DNA from: [Clostridium] celerecrescens 18A | Lineage (GTDB): Bacteria > Bacillota > Clostridia > Lachnospirales > Lachnospiraceae | DNA length: 64,000 nt | Assembly (NCBI RefSeq): GCF_002797975.1 | Contig: NZ_PGET01000001.1 | Location: 3,727,501-3,791,500 of the forward strand | Direction: 5' to 3' | Shown: positions 1 to 8,400 of the stretch, piece by piece | Layout: each line of letters starts with the position of its first letter | How positions within the stretch are numbered: the stretch's first letter is position 1 | Made by a program: the position numbers and the translations under genes | Notes under the pieces: generated by a model | What the model saw: the letters and a program-made list of their open reading frames with translations, nothing else | What the model was told of the DNA's origin: nothing | Database searches by the model: none

Positions 1-25
1 TGTCCAAAATAATCATAAAATAAAA

Positions 26-397
26 TTATTTTAAAGTAACTTTAGCGCCTTCAGCCTCTAAAGAAGTCTTGATCTGCTCAGCCTCTTCCTTGGAAGCGCC
101 AGCCTTTAATACCTTAGGAGCTCCATCAACTACGTCTTTAGCTTCCTTTAAGCCTAAGCCAGTAGCTTCACGAACAACTTTGATAACTTTAACCTTGTTA
201 GGACCAACTTCAGTTAATTCTACGTCGAATTCAGTCTTCTCTTCTTCTGCTGCTGCAGGACCTGCTGCTGCAACTACTACGCCTGCTGCTGCAGATACAC
301 CAAATTCTTCCTCACATGCCTTTACTAATTCATTTAATTCTAATACAGATAATTCTTTGATCGCTTCGATAAATTCAGCTGTTGTTAACTTTGCCAT
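26..397 (-). CDS. rplL: 50S ribosomal protein L7/L12
   Basis: This 123-residue protein forms the L7/L12 stalk of the large subunit, which binds translation factors. It has the usual three parts: an N-terminal dimerisation helix domain (about 1-35), an Ala/Gly/Val-rich hinge (about 36-52), and a C-terminal domain with the conserved [12 protein letters not shown] segment that contacts elongation factors. Its length is normal for the family. It follows rplJ with about 115 bp between them, the standard rplJ-rplL order; rpoB would be expected beyond the left edge. A ribosome binding site (GGAGGTATATT) precedes the ATG. Confidence 0.97.
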   Translation of the reverse strand: MAKLTTAEFIEAIKELSVLELNELVKACEEEFGVSAAAGVVVAAAGPAAAEEEKTEFDVELTEVGPNKVKVIKVVREATGLGLKEAKDVVDGAPKVLKAGASKEEAEQIKTSLEAEGAKVTLK

Positions 398-430
398 GAT
401 AATATACCTCCGTATTTAATATGTTTTTTT

Positions 431-478
431 AAGGAAGTTCGATTCGCCTTATCGCTCACCGAACGGCTAATTTTCTAA
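431..478 (-). repeat. Dispersed intergenic element, copy A
   Basis: The rplJ-rplL spacer holds a segment that recurs at 2033-2080 (upstream of rplK's downstream neighbour rplA) and, more weakly, at 10209-10240. On the plus strand the shared core reads roughly GGAAGT-TCGATTCGCC followed by a CGGCTC/GAACGGCTA block. It lies in spacers, does not code, and can form short hairpins. Its role is unknown; mRNA processing or a REP-like element are possibilities. Confidence 0.45.
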
Positions 479-513
479 GTCCAGGTATGCTTCGCTTACC
501 TTTATTAAAAATT

Positions 514-1017
514 TTATGCCTCTGCTGCTTCTCCGCCCTGAGCATCTGCAATCTGCTTGAGAACGCGAGCAATGTTTGTGATAGGAGACTGGATGCTTCC
601 AAGCAGCTTTCCAAGAAGGATATCCCTGGAAGGAATGCTGGAGATCTTCTCCATACCTTTTGCATCATAATAAGCGCCTTCTACAACGCCGCCCTTAATC
701 TCTAAGGCCGGAGCTGTTTTTGCAAACTCAGCCAGGATTCTTGCTGGAGCTGTAGCATCTGTCTTGGAAACAGCGATAGCTGTAGGTCCTTCCAGATTAG
801 GTTCCAGAGCCTCAAATGCTGTACCCTGAGCTGCAAAACGGATCATTGTATTCTTATATACTTTGTAGGAAACATCGGCCTCTCTTAATTTCTTACGAAG
901 TGCTGTATCCTGAGCAACTGAGATACCACGGTAATCTACAACTACCGCTGCCTCAGCGCCATCAAGTAATTCTTTGATCTCGCTTACAACTGGCTGCTTT
1001 AATTCAACTTTTGCCAT
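514..1017 (-). CDS. rplJ: 50S ribosomal protein L10
   Basis: This 167-residue protein anchors L7/L12 dimers to 23S rRNA at the stalk base. It begins MAKVELKQPVVSEIKELL and contains the family core (VVVDYRGISVAQDTALRKKL and YKVYKNTMIRFA). The C-terminal helix that carries L7/L12 ends in an acidic Gly/Ala tail. The start has a good ribosome binding site (AGGAGGTAAACC). It is the first gene of an rplJ-rplL unit with its own promoter at 1219-1247 and an L10-type leader with an intrinsic terminator, so it is probably autoregulated by free L10(L12)4. Confidence 0.97.
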   Translation of the reverse strand: MAKVELKQPVVSEIKELLDGAEAAVVVDYRGISVAQDTALRKKLREADVSYKVYKNTMIRFAAQGTAFEALEPNLEGPTAIAVSKTDATAPARILAEFAKTAPALEIKGGVVEGAYYDAKGMEKISSIPSRDILLGKLLGSIQSPITNIARVLKQIADAQGGEAAEA

Positions 1018-1086
1018 TATGGTTTACCTCCTGTTTAGTCTGAGCCTCCCGGTTGCCCGCAAGGCCCGCTCGTATAAACCGCAAAG

Positions 1087-1117
1087 AAAAACCCCTCCGC
1101 CGGATGGACGGAGAGGT
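1087..1117 (-). terminator. Attenuator hairpin in the rplJ leader
   Basis: On the minus strand, a C/G-rich stem (CCTCTCCGTCC paired with GGCGGAGGGG) is followed directly by TTTTTC, about 70 bases before the rplJ start codon. It is a textbook intrinsic terminator inside the leader, consistent with transcription attenuation of rplJL in Firmicutes. Confidence 0.8.
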
Positions 1118-1210
1118 CTACAATTCATTTACATAAAATGATTCTTGTACATTCCTCGGCAGGCGTTAACACCTTATGCCTTGCGGCACCTGCTGTCTTC
1201 GGCAGTCAAT
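1118..1210 (-). promoter_or_regulatory. L10 (rplJ) ribosomal protein leader
   Basis: The transcribed leader contains, in order, CTGCCGAAGACAGCAGG, a short GCCGCAAGGC hairpin, and TTAACGCCTGCCGAGGAATG. This matches my memory of the Firmicutes L10 leader, the RNA site for the L10(L12)4 complex. It lies between the promoter at 1219-1247 and the terminator hairpin at 1087-1117, as expected for attenuation control. A covariance-model search was not possible here. Confidence 0.8.
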
Positions 1211-1218
1211 ACTAGCAT

Positions 1219-1247
1219 AGTATAACATTATTTATAATTAATGTCAA
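1219..1247 (-). promoter_or_regulatory. Promoter of rplJ-rplL
   Basis: On the minus strand there is a perfect -35 TTGACA, a 17-bp spacer and a -10 TATACT, placed just upstream of the L10 leader. This indicates that rplJL is transcribed separately from rplK-rplA as well as, possibly, by read-through. Confidence 0.8.
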
Positions 1248-1260
1248 CCACAAAACAAAA

Positions 1261-1956
1261 TTAGTTCATTAATTTAGCTACGTTCAGTTTTACGCCAGGT
1301 CCCATAGTGGAAGCCAGTGTAACACTCTTTAAGTAGGCACCCTTAACTGCACTTGGTCTTGCTTTGACGATTGCATCAACAAGCGTCTGGAAGTTGTCCG
1401 CTAACTGTTCTTCTGTAAAAGAAGCTTTTCCAACTGGCACGTGGATAATATTTGTCTTATCAAGTCTGTACTCAACCTTACCAGCTTTGATATCGTTGAT
1501 TGCTTTCGTTACATCCATGGTAACTGTACCAGCTTTTGGGTTAGGCATTAAGCCCTTTGGTCCCAGGACACGTCCCAGACGGCCAACAACACCCATCATA
1601 TCTGGCGTAGCAACAACTACATCAAATTCCAACCAGCCTTCGTTCTGGATCTTCGGAATCAGTTCCTCAGCTCCAACAAAGTCTGCGCCTGCGGCCAGTG
1701 CTTCATCAGCCTTCGGACCCTTTGCGAAAACTAAAATACGAACAGTCTTACCTGTACCGTGGGGAAGTACAACTGCACCACGGATCTGCTGGTCAGCGTG
1801 ACGTCCGTCACAACCGGTTCTGATATGAGCTTCAATGGTTTCATCAAATTTAGCACTTGCATTCTGCTTAACTAAAGAGATTGCTACTGGTGCATCGTAG
1901 AGAACAGAACGATCTACTGTTTTAGCTGCCTCTGCGTATCTTTTTCCTCTTTTCAT
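1261..1956 (-). CDS. rplA: 50S ribosomal protein L1
   Basis: This 231-residue protein binds the L1 stalk of 23S rRNA and represses translation of its own operon. The start is taken at [12 protein letters not shown] because AGGAGG sits directly upstream of that ATG; a GTG 15 codons earlier lies inside a hairpin and would give an unnatural extension. Family segments are present, including the [20 protein letters not shown] block. The gene follows rplK with about 175 bp between them, and that spacer contains an L1-site mimic at 1973-2001. Confidence 0.97.
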   Translation of the reverse strand: MKRGKRYAEAAKTVDRSVLYDAPVAISLVKQNASAKFDETIEAHIRTGCDGRHADQQIRGAVVLPHGTGKTVRILVFAKGPKADEALAAGADFVGAEELIPKIQNEGWLEFDVVVATPDMMGVVGRLGRVLGPKGLMPNPKAGTVTMDVTKAINDIKAGKVEYRLDKTNIIHVPVGKASFTEEQLADNFQTLVDAIVKARPSAVKGAYLKSVTLASTMGPGVKLNVAKLMN

Positions 1957-1972
1957 TCTAAATAACCTCCTA

Positions 1973-2001
1973 GTGGTATTGTCGGGGATTTTCCCTCCCA
2001 C
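1973..2001 (-). promoter_or_regulatory. L1-stalk-like RNA hairpin before rplA
   Basis: On the minus strand the RNA reads GUGGGAGGGA, then a short loop, then UCCCCGACAAUACCAC. GUGG pairs with CCAC and GGGA with UCCC around an asymmetric GA / CGACAAUA internal loop. The arms closely resemble the L1 site of 23S rRNA (GUGGGAGG and CGACnnnGAAAUACCAC, from memory). It ends 4 bases before the rplA ribosome binding site, well placed for translational repression by L1. A near-identical copy lies at 2584-2611. Confidence 0.65.
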
Positions 2002-2032
2002 GTTCTTAAAACTTCATTAACTGCAATATTAT

Positions 2033-2080
2033 AAGGAAGTCCGATTCGCCTAACGGCTCGTCGAACGGCTATTCTTCTAA
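2033..2080 (-). repeat. Dispersed intergenic element, copy B
   Basis: This is the second copy of the element at 431-478, located in the rplK-rplA spacer. About three quarters of the bases match across roughly 45 positions, including GGAAGT and CGATTCGCCT. It is non-coding and of unknown role. Confidence 0.45.
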
Positions 2081-2131
2081 TTTCAAGCCGTGCTTACGCC
2101 TGCTTTCATTAAGTAAAATATGCCAAGAAAA

Positions 2132-2560
2132 TTATGCTTCAACTACTGTGATACCCATACTTCTTGCGGTACCAGCGACCATGCTCATAGCTGATTCAAC
2201 AGATGCGGCATTTAAGTCAGGCATCTTCAGTTCAGCGATCTTCTGTAATTCAGCCTTAGTAATTGTAGCTACCTTTGTCTTATTAGGAACTGCAGATCCG
2301 GATTTGATCTTGCAGGCCTTCTTTAATAATACAGCAGCCGGTGGAGTCTTGGTTATGAAGCTGAAGCTTCTGTCAGCATAAACAGTGATAACAACCGGGA
2401 TGATCAAGTCTCCCTGATCAGCTGTTCTTGCGTTGAATTCCTTTGTAAACTGTACGATGTTTACACCATGCTGTCCAAGTGCCGGACCTACAGGAGGAGC
2501 TGGTGTAGCCTTTCCTGCTGGAATCTGCAATTTGATATATCCTGTTACTTTCTTTGCCAT
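2132..2560 (-). CDS. rplK: 50S ribosomal protein L11
   Basis: This 142-residue protein of the GTPase-associated centre binds 23S rRNA with L10. The start is [16 protein letters not shown] with AGGAGG seven bases upstream; an upstream in-frame start (21 codons earlier) lies in the spacer and is rejected. The proline-rich N-terminal segment ([16 protein letters not shown]) and the C-terminal rRNA-binding domain ending near [10 protein letters not shown] are present. It is preceded by nusG and by an L1-type hairpin, in keeping with L1 control of an rplK-rplA message. Confidence 0.97.
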   Translation of the reverse strand: MAKKVTGYIKLQIPAGKATPAPPVGPALGQHGVNIVQFTKEFNARTADQGDLIIPVVITVYADRSFSFITKTPPAAVLLKKACKIKSGSAVPNKTKVATITKAELQKIAELKMPDLNAASVESAMSMVAGTARSMGITVVEA

Positions 2561-2583
2561 AATAAGGCACCTCCTAAATAAAT

Positions 2584-2611
2584 GTGGTATTGTCGGGGAT
2601 TTCCCTCCCAC
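2584..2611 (-). promoter_or_regulatory. L1-stalk-like RNA hairpin before rplK
   Basis: This is a 28-base element nearly identical to 1973-2001 (one A fewer in the loop). It has the same paired GUGG/CCAC and GGGA/UCCC arms and the CGACAAUACCAC 3' strand that mimics the L1-stalk site. It sits between nusG and rplK, about 24 bases before the rplK start codon. Repression of L11-L1 mRNA by L1 is established in bacteria; assigning this exact hairpin is inference. Confidence 0.65.
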
Positions 2612-2645
2612 GAGCTTATACACAGGTATAAGCCGCTTTTACTTG

Positions 2646-3161
2646 TTACATCTTCTTTACTTCGCTGAAGTTTAATTCTACCGGAGTCTCCCGGCCGAAC
2701 ATCTCAACGCTCATGGTGATGGTTTTCTTACTTTCGTTGATGGACTTGATGGCACCAACCGTATCTTTCCATGCACCGGAAGTTACCACGACGGTATCTC
2801 CCACTTCAAAGCCAATGATGACCTCTTCGTTCTTGAACCCAAGTTTCTCCATCTCATCTTCTGTCAGAGGAACCGGTTTTGATCCAGGGCCTACAAAGCC
2901 TGTCACTCCACGGGTATTACGCACCACATACCATGTGTCGTCATTCATGACCATGTGAATCAGTACGTAGCCGGGAAACATCTTTTTATCCGCCTTTTTC
3001 TCAACGCCATTCTTCAGTTCAATGACAGATTCAAGCGGAACCGATACTTCCAGAATCTGATCCTGTAAGTTTCTGTTTTCGATTGTTTTCTCAATGTCAA
3101 CCTTTACTTTGTTCTCATAACCTGAATAGGTATGAACTACATACCAATGTGCTTCTGACAT
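2646..3161 (-). CDS. nusG: Transcription termination/antitermination factor NusG
   Basis: This 171-residue protein binds RNA polymerase and couples elongation with termination and translation. The N-terminal NGN domain (about 1-110) opens with HWYVVHTYSGYENKVK and contains the FPGYVLIHM and VRNTRGVTGFVG signatures. A C-terminal KOW domain follows (about 120-171, GDTVVVTSGAWKDTVGAI). It lies between secE and rplK in the standard order. The length and the generic NGN loop fit housekeeping NusG rather than a specialised paralogue such as LoaP. Confidence 0.96.
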   Translation of the reverse strand: MSEAHWYVVHTYSGYENKVKVDIEKTIENRNLQDQILEVSVPLESVIELKNGVEKKADKKMFPGYVLIHMVMNDDTWYVVRNTRGVTGFVGPGSKPVPLTEDEMEKLGFKNEEVIIGFEVGDTVVVTSGAWKDTVGAIKSINESKKTITMSVEMFGRETPVELNFSEVKKM

Positions 3162-3184
3162 AAACTCACCTTAACCCTTACGAA

Positions 3185-3388
3185 TTATAAGATAAAACTG
3201 AGACCAAACTTGATGATCAGATCAAGAATTCCGATAATCAGTCCTAAAGCAATCGCTGAAGAAATGACAGCGATCGTCTGTTTCGTTACGGTTTCTTTGT
3301 CAGGCCAAACGATTTTTGCAAACTCAGCTTTCAAACCCTTAAAAAAGCTCTTCTTCTGAGCACTCTCGTTGTTCACTGTATCTCCCAT
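3185..3388 (-). CDS. secE: Preprotein translocase subunit SecE
   Basis: This 67-residue protein is the short, single-span SecE type found in Gram-positives. A cytoplasmic amphipathic stretch (FFKGLKAEFAKIVWPDKETV) contains the conserved WP, and one membrane helix follows (about 40-66). It stabilises SecY in the translocon. It lies between rpmG and nusG with short spacers. Confidence 0.95.
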   Translation of the reverse strand: MGDTVNNESAQKKSFFKGLKAEFAKIVWPDKETVTKQTIAVISSAIALGLIIGILDLIIKFGLSFIL

Positions 3389-3412
3389 AATTTCACGTCC
3401 TTTACAAACTGA

Positions 3413-3562
3413 TTACTTTGTTTCCTTGTGCATTGTATGGCTCTTACAGAATCTACAGTACTTCTTGGTTTCCATTCTGTCCGGATGAGTCTTCTTATCC
3501 TTGGTCATGTTGTAATTACGCTGTTTGCATTCTGTACATGCCAGTGTGATTTTTGTGCGCAC
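3413..3562 (-). CDS. rpmG: 50S ribosomal protein L33
   Basis: This 49-codon gene starts with GTG and encodes [17 protein letters not shown] onward, ending in [14 protein letters not shown]. Two CxxC pairs (TECKQ is CxxC with the preceding Cys; CRFC) form a zinc ribbon, so this is the zinc-binding L33 form. GGAGG lies 8 bases upstream of the GTG. It is the first gene of rpmG-secE-nusG-rplK-rplA, downstream of the strong promoter at 3671-3699. Confidence 0.94.
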   Translation of the reverse strand: MRTKITLACTECKQRNYNMTKDKKTHPDRMETKKYCRFCKSHTMHKETK

Positions 3563-3670
3563 GACTTCCACCTCCACTTAAATTTTCATTGTTGTGTTTT
3601 AAGTCCCTTTGTCTGCTGCAAGCAATTTTGAGCATAAAAAAAAGACCTAAGCTCTTCCATTCGCCCAATT

Positions 3671-3699
3671 ACTATAACATACAGACCAGGATTCGTCAA
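3671..3699 (-). promoter_or_regulatory. Promoter of rpmG-secE-nusG-rplK-rplA
   Basis: On the minus strand, TTGACG, a 17-bp spacer and TATAGT lie about 110 bases upstream of rpmG. This is near consensus for the housekeeping sigma factor. The rest of 3563-3853 shows no gene. Confidence 0.75.
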
Positions 3700-3853
3700 T
3701 CTTTTTTTCTGAAAAGCAATGATATTTACGGTATTTCGCCATTATATCATGTAGGCAAAAAAATTGCAAGTCCGGTTTGAAGGATTTAATGGATTTTTAA
3801 ATCGGTTCCAGCCGGACCTGCTTCTATAATAATATGTATTCTGTAATTTTTTG

Positions 3854-5068
3854 CTATGGCCTTACAGGCGTTCCGTCAGGAAGCCTTGAAAAGAGCCAGC
3901 CATGATCCATATCAACCGCAGGATATTTTTCAGCCGCCTTTTCATCAAAACCAACTCCAATTCCAGGCTTGCCGTTTACGTAGGCATATCCTTCCCTGAT
4001 CACCGGACAGCCTGGGAACACCTCCTGCTCCGCTTCACTGAAGCCGGAAAATTCCTGTATCCCGAAATTGTGGCTGTTTAAATCCAGATGCATCTGCACT
4101 GCCATCCCAATAGGAGATAAATCATTTGGCCCATGCCAGGCTGTCCGTACTCCATAAGCCTCACAATAATGAGCCAGCTTTCTTGCAGGGGTCAGTCCTC
4201 CGATATCACTTAAATGAACTCTCATATAATCAATCCACTGGTTCTGTACAATGGACTTCCATTCATTGGGGTTGGTAAACAGCTCTCCCATTGCCAGCGG
4301 AAGGATGGTATGGTGCCGCAAGGTCTTAAAGAACTCCACGTGCTCCGGCGCAAGAGAATCTTCCAGGAAAAACAGTTTATACTGCTCCATCTCCCTGGCA
4401 AATTCCAGAGTCTCAGCAAAGCTTAATCGCTCATGGACATCATGCATGAGCTCCACTTCCCAGCCAATATCCCTTCGGACCCGGTCAAACAGTTTATAAA
4501 CGCTTTGCATGTACATTCTCGGATGGAAATACGCTCCGTCCGGTGCATTGTCAGGCTTTACGATTCTCTGTATTTTACCGTCGAAGTTACCGCCATAGGT
4601 ACCCATATGGCATCTGATGTAACGGTATCCTTCCGCCATATACCCACGGATGCATTCTTCCACCTCTTCGATGGAGCTGCCATCCGCATGCCTGTAAACT
4701 GCAATTCCTTCCCGGCACTTTCCACCCAGCAGGCTGTAAAGCGGCATATTGGCACGTTTTGCCTTAATGTCCCACAACGCCTCATCCACCCCGGAAATGG
4801 CATTGTTCAAAACAGGACCATTTCTCCAGTAAGAGCTTCCCATCATGGTCTGCCAGATCCCTTCAATGTCATCCACAGGCATTCCCTTGAGCATGGGACG
4901 CAGATATTCTTCAATGGCTGTCACCACCGCCTTATGCCTCCACGTAAATGTGGCGCACCCATATCCGTACAGCTCCGGCTCCGTTGTTTCCACCTTTACC
5001 ACAACCAGGTTGATATTTCTTGGAGCTGTTACAAAAACTTTAATGTCATGGATTTTTATATGATCCAT
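3854..5068 (-). CDS. Enolase-superfamily sugar-acid dehydratase (ManD/RspA subgroup)
   Basis: This 404-residue protein belongs to the mandelate racemase/enolase superfamily, mannonate dehydratase subgroup. Members dehydrate D-mannonate or D-gluconate to 2-keto-3-deoxygluconate. The Mg ligands fall at D210 (ELMHD), E236 (FFLED) and E262 (AMGEL), the numbering typical of characterised ManD proteins. H212, Y158 and H312 (AWHGPND) are the likely acid/base residues. Residue 314 is Pro; from memory, Pro there goes with low-efficiency or non-mannonate members, so the physiological substrate is open. It is the last gene after a sugar ABC transporter, so the acid may derive from the imported sugar. 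The start has GGAGG at good spacing. Confidence 0.85.
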   Translation of the reverse strand: MDHIKIHDIKVFVTAPRNINLVVVKVETTEPELYGYGCATFTWRHKAVVTAIEEYLRPMLKGMPVDDIEGIWQTMMGSSYWRNGPVLNNAISGVDEALWDIKAKRANMPLYSLLGGKCREGIAVYRHADGSSIEEVEECIRGYMAEGYRYIRCHMGTYGGNFDGKIQRIVKPDNAPDGAYFHPRMYMQSVYKLFDRVRRDIGWEVELMHDVHERLSFAETLEFAREMEQYKLFFLEDSLAPEHVEFFKTLRHHTILPLAMGELFTNPNEWKSIVQNQWIDYMRVHLSDIGGLTPARKLAHYCEAYGVRTAWHGPNDLSPIGMAVQMHLDLNSHNFGIQEFSGFSEAEQEVFPGCPVIREGYAYVNGKPGIGVGFDEKAAEKYPAVDMDHGWLFSRLPDGTPVRP

Positions 5069-5102
5069 TTTTAGTACCTCCGTAAGTCATATTCTCTGCA
5101 TA

Positions 5103-5942
5103 TCAGCTCTTTACAGCCCCTCCGGTCATTCCAGCAATAAAATACTTCTGGAAGCTTACAAAAAGAATTACCAAAGGAAGACTGGATATGCTGGATGCTG
5201 CCATTAGGTCATTCCATTTAATTTGATATTGGGAATTTAAGGAAATGATCCCAACAGTGAGCGTTTTTAATTCATCCTTGGATACCAGGACAGAAGAAAA
5301 CATATATTCATTCCAACCGTTAAACAGTACAAACATGGCTACCGCCGCAATTCCCGGAACGATCAGCGGAAGGATAATATTCCAGAAAATCCGGAAGCTG
5401 GAAGCCCCATCCACCCGTGCCGCCTCATCAAGCTCCAGGGGAATGGTCTTAAAGTAAGATACGATCATCCATGTACTGAAGGCTATATTTGTAGCCGCAT
5501 AAACGACGACCAGGCCAAATAAGGAATTGACAAGATTATATTTAGAAAGCACCGCGTAAAAAGGTACCACCAGCATGACTCCCGGAAACATCTGTGTAAT
5601 AAGAAGAAAGCTCATCAGTTGTTTTCTTCCTTTAAACCGGAATCTGGTCACCCCGTATCCTGCCAGGCAGGCACAGGCCACGCAGATCACCATGGCGGAA
5701 AGGCAGACCACCAGACTATTTAAGGTCATACGTCCAAAATTATAAGTATTGAAGAATTTCCGGAAGGAATCCAGGGAAAACGGGTCCGGAATCCATTTAG
5801 GCTGTGGATAATATGTCTGCGGCTCAGTTTTAAATGCTGTGGATATCATCCATAAAACCGGGACCACGATAAAAGAGGCCATAAAAATTAATACTCCATA
5901 GGTAGCAGCCAATTTATTTTTTTTCTTTTTTGATCTACTCAT
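5103..5942 (-). CDS. Carbohydrate ABC transporter permease (MalG type)
   Basis: This 279-residue inner-membrane protein has six predicted helices and the EAA loop at about 169-192 (ELDEAARVDGASSFRIFWNI) that docks the ATPase. It belongs to the CUT1 family. It overlaps the upstream MalF-type permease by 8 bp, so the two are translationally coupled and probably form the heterodimeric channel. No ATPase gene is present in the operon; a shared MsmK-type ATPase elsewhere in the genome is likely. Confidence 0.93.
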   Translation of the reverse strand: MSRSKKKKNKLAATYGVLIFMASFIVVPVLWMISTAFKTEPQTYYPQPKWIPDPFSLDSFRKFFNTYNFGRMTLNSLVVCLSAMVICVACACLAGYGVTRFRFKGRKQLMSFLLITQMFPGVMLVVPFYAVLSKYNLVNSLFGLVVVYAATNIAFSTWMIVSYFKTIPLELDEAARVDGASSFRIFWNIILPLIVPGIAAVAMFVLFNGWNEYMFSSVLVSKDELKTLTVGIISLNSQYQIKWNDLMAASSISSLPLVILFVSFQKYFIAGMTGGAVKS

Positions 5943-6834
5943 TCTCCCTTGTCACCACCTTACTTACCAGACTAATCAAATAGCAAATGAAGAACACCAG
6001 GATACCCCAGGCAGACGCCTTTCCAAATCTCAAATCATTGAACGCTGTTCCATAGATGCTTAAGCTTATTAAATTGGTAGCAGTTCCCGGGCCGCCTGCT
6101 GTCATGGTGTACACCAGGGTATACTGCTTGAACCACCAGACGCAGTCCAGGATCAAAACCGTAGTCAGAATAGGCTTTAAGGATGGAACTGTTATGTATC
6201 GGAATTGTGCCAATTTGCTGGCACCATCGATTTCCGCTGCCTCATAATAATCCTTGGATATGCTCTGCAAACCTGCCAGGATCATGGTCATGACCAGGGG
6301 AAATCCCTTCCAGATGCAGACAAAGACCACTGCCGGAAAGGCCAGTTCCTTGCTGCCCAGCCACGAAATATTGGTAGATATAAGCCCAAGCCCTTTCAGC
6401 GCACTGTTCAAGATTCCGTACATGGGATTCATGATCCAGGTAAATAAAAGCGCCACAACCGCTTCCGGGAAAAACCATGGCAGCATAAATATAACCCGGA
6501 AAACAGTTCTTCCTTTAAATTCCCGGTTAAGCAAAGTTGCCAGAATAAACCCCAAAATAAAATGTCCCGCTACAACCAGAATCATAAACGTGGTTGTCAG
6601 CAGAACCGACTGGTAAAAGGCCGCCTCTTTAAATGCCGCTGCATAATATTTAAAACCTATAAAATTCCATTTCGTCACCAGGTTCGTGTTGAAAAAGCTG
6701 ATATAGAACCCATAAACCATAGGATAAATGATAAGGGCAGCCAGCATGACGACAATCGGCAGAGTAAAGTAATATCCTTGCCTCTGGGACTTAACTTTTA
6801 TTTTGGCAGTTCCATTTTTGTTCATGAAATTCAT
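5935..6834 (-). CDS. Carbohydrate ABC transporter permease (MalF/UgpA type)
   Basis: This 299-residue membrane protein has about six helices, a basic cytoplasmic N-terminus, and the EAA loop at about 196-220 (YYEAAEIDGASKLAQFRYIT). It is the CUT1 partner of the next gene, which it overlaps. The start is supported by AGAAGGGAG just upstream; an ATG three codons later is also possible. It lies 56 bp after the lipoprotein gene. Confidence 0.93.
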   Translation of the reverse strand: MNFMNKNGTAKIKVKSQRQGYYFTLPIVVMLAALIIYPMVYGFYISFFNTNLVTKWNFIGFKYYAAAFKEAAFYQSVLLTTTFMILVVAGHFILGFILATLLNREFKGRTVFRVIFMLPWFFPEAVVALLFTWIMNPMYGILNSALKGLGLISTNISWLGSKELAFPAVVFVCIWKGFPLVMTMILAGLQSISKDYYEAAEIDGASKLAQFRYITVPSLKPILTTVLILDCVWWFKQYTLVYTMTAGGPGTATNLISLSIYGTAFNDLRFGKASAWGILVFFICYLISLVSKVVTRENE

Positions 6835-6890
6835 CTTACTCCCTTCTCAATTTTTTGAGGGAGGATGGTTCCCCCCTCATTCATAAACGA

Positions 6891-8249
6891 TTAGTTATAA
6901 TCCCCTAACAATTCATCAACATCACTTATCAGAGTTTTTACTGCTTCTTCGTTTTTCTTTTCATTGGAGAATACAGATGCGTATGCATTTCCAAGGGCGC
7001 TCTTTAAGCCGCTGACACCTGCAAACTTAACGGTTGGACGGCAGCCATCTGCGATTTGCTGTAAAAAGCCTGCGTAATCCTCTCCTGATATATAGTCTGC
7101 TTTCTGTCCCTCAGCTGTTGCCGGAATCTTTCCGCTGCTCTGCCAGAACTGCATGTCCTTATCGTGCTCTACAAAAAACCTCAGATAATCAATGGCTGCT
7201 GCCTTTTCTGCATCAGTTGCATAAGCGCTGACGGAATAGCCTTCGGTCCCAAGCATGGTTCCCGGATAATCACCAGGCATTTTAAAGGATCCTAAGTTTC
7301 CCTTTAAATCAGGATTGTTGGCATAAGCCACACCAAGAGCATTTGGCCCGGTAAGGAACATGCTTGTATATCCCATCGCAAAATAATTGGCGGCAGTCGG
7401 ATAATCCACCTCAGTAATTCCTGTCGGTACAATGCCATCTGCATTCATGTTGGTCCATCTTGAAAATGCATCCATGAATTTCTGGTCTTCTGTAATATCA
7501 GTGATCCACTTTCCGTTCTCTTCTTTCACACATTCAATCCCGTTTGACCATAAGTATGCCATGAAACGGCTCTGACCGGAGGAGTTATTGGAGCCAACCA
7601 TATCAAATCCCCATTCGTCCATCTGCCCGTCATTGTTGGTATCTTTTGTAAGGGCTTTAGCAGCAGTTGTAAACTCTTCCCATGTTTTTGGGGTCTCTAA
7701 TCCGGCTTCCTTAAACCTGTCTGCACGATAGATCACGGCCAGCGGCTGAACAGCCACAGGAAAATATGACATCTCATCTCCCAGCATACAGGAGTCTACA
7801 ACGCCGTTGGCAAATTTTGCTTTTAAATCCTCCGGCACAAGCCCGTTGATATCAGCTGTCAGCCCAAGGTCATGAAGAGTGGCAACTGCATCAGCTGATG
7901 TAAAGAATATGGTAGGCACATCCTTTGGTGTAGCTGCCATAGCTGACAGCTTTGTGTAGATGTCATTGGTGCTGACAGCCTGTACATCAATGATCACATT
8001 GGGATGCAGGGCCATATACTCATCTGCATATTGATAGATGTATTTTCCGTGAGGATCTTCTCCCGCATAGCCATCAAAAATGGTAAGTAAAACTGATTCC
8101 CCTTCCGTTCCTTTTTCTGCAGCACTTGTCTGTGTCTGTTCCGTCTCCTTTGCCGCCGTTGTTTCATTCTGACCCTTTCCGCTGCAGCCTGTCACCAGGG
8201 ACATTGCCATTACAGCTGAAAAAAATAATGCAAGAACTCTTTTCTTCAT
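6891..8249 (-). CDS. Extracellular sugar-binding lipoprotein of ABC transporter
   Basis: This is a 452-residue solute-binding protein of the CUT1 family. The start is taken at MKKRVLALFF because GGAGGGATC precedes that ATG. A lipoprotein signal peptide ends at the lipobox LVTGC (Cys22), followed by a Thr/Glu-rich linker. The mature part has the usual type-1 SBP pattern (FKEAGLETPKTWEEFTTAA, then a C-terminal FFVEHDKDMQFWQ region). It is the first gene of the transport operon, directly downstream of the AraC regulator. The substrate cannot be read from sequence; the downstream dehydratase suggests a sugar, uronide or aldonate. Confidence 0.93.
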   Translation of the reverse strand: MKKRVLALFFSAVMAMSLVTGCSGKGQNETTAAKETEQTQTSAAEKGTEGESVLLTIFDGYAGEDPHGKYIYQYADEYMALHPNVIIDVQAVSTNDIYTKLSAMAATPKDVPTIFFTSADAVATLHDLGLTADINGLVPEDLKAKFANGVVDSCMLGDEMSYFPVAVQPLAVIYRADRFKEAGLETPKTWEEFTTAAKALTKDTNNDGQMDEWGFDMVGSNNSSGQSRFMAYLWSNGIECVKEENGKWITDITEDQKFMDAFSRWTNMNADGIVPTGITEVDYPTAANYFAMGYTSMFLTGPNALGVAYANNPDLKGNLGSFKMPGDYPGTMLGTEGYSVSAYATDAEKAAAIDYLRFFVEHDKDMQFWQSSGKIPATAEGQKADYISGEDYAGFLQQIADGCRPTVKFAGVSGLKSALGNAYASVFSNEKKNEEAVKTLISDVDELLGDYN

Positions 8250-8400
8250 AACTGATCCCTCCATAAATAAGTTTTACCTGTTTTTTAGCTGCTTTCATCA
8301 TATCTTATTCCCCTTGTTTAATCTGTATAGATTTTAGTCAATAATCACCATTTTTTAATTACACTTTCAAAGATTTTCCTGCTCTTCTTTTTACGCAATA

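Noticed and set aside
4433..5074. 213-codon plus-strand frame
   Set aside because: It is antisense to the dehydratase gene, whose motifs are intact; the plus-strand product shows no family features.
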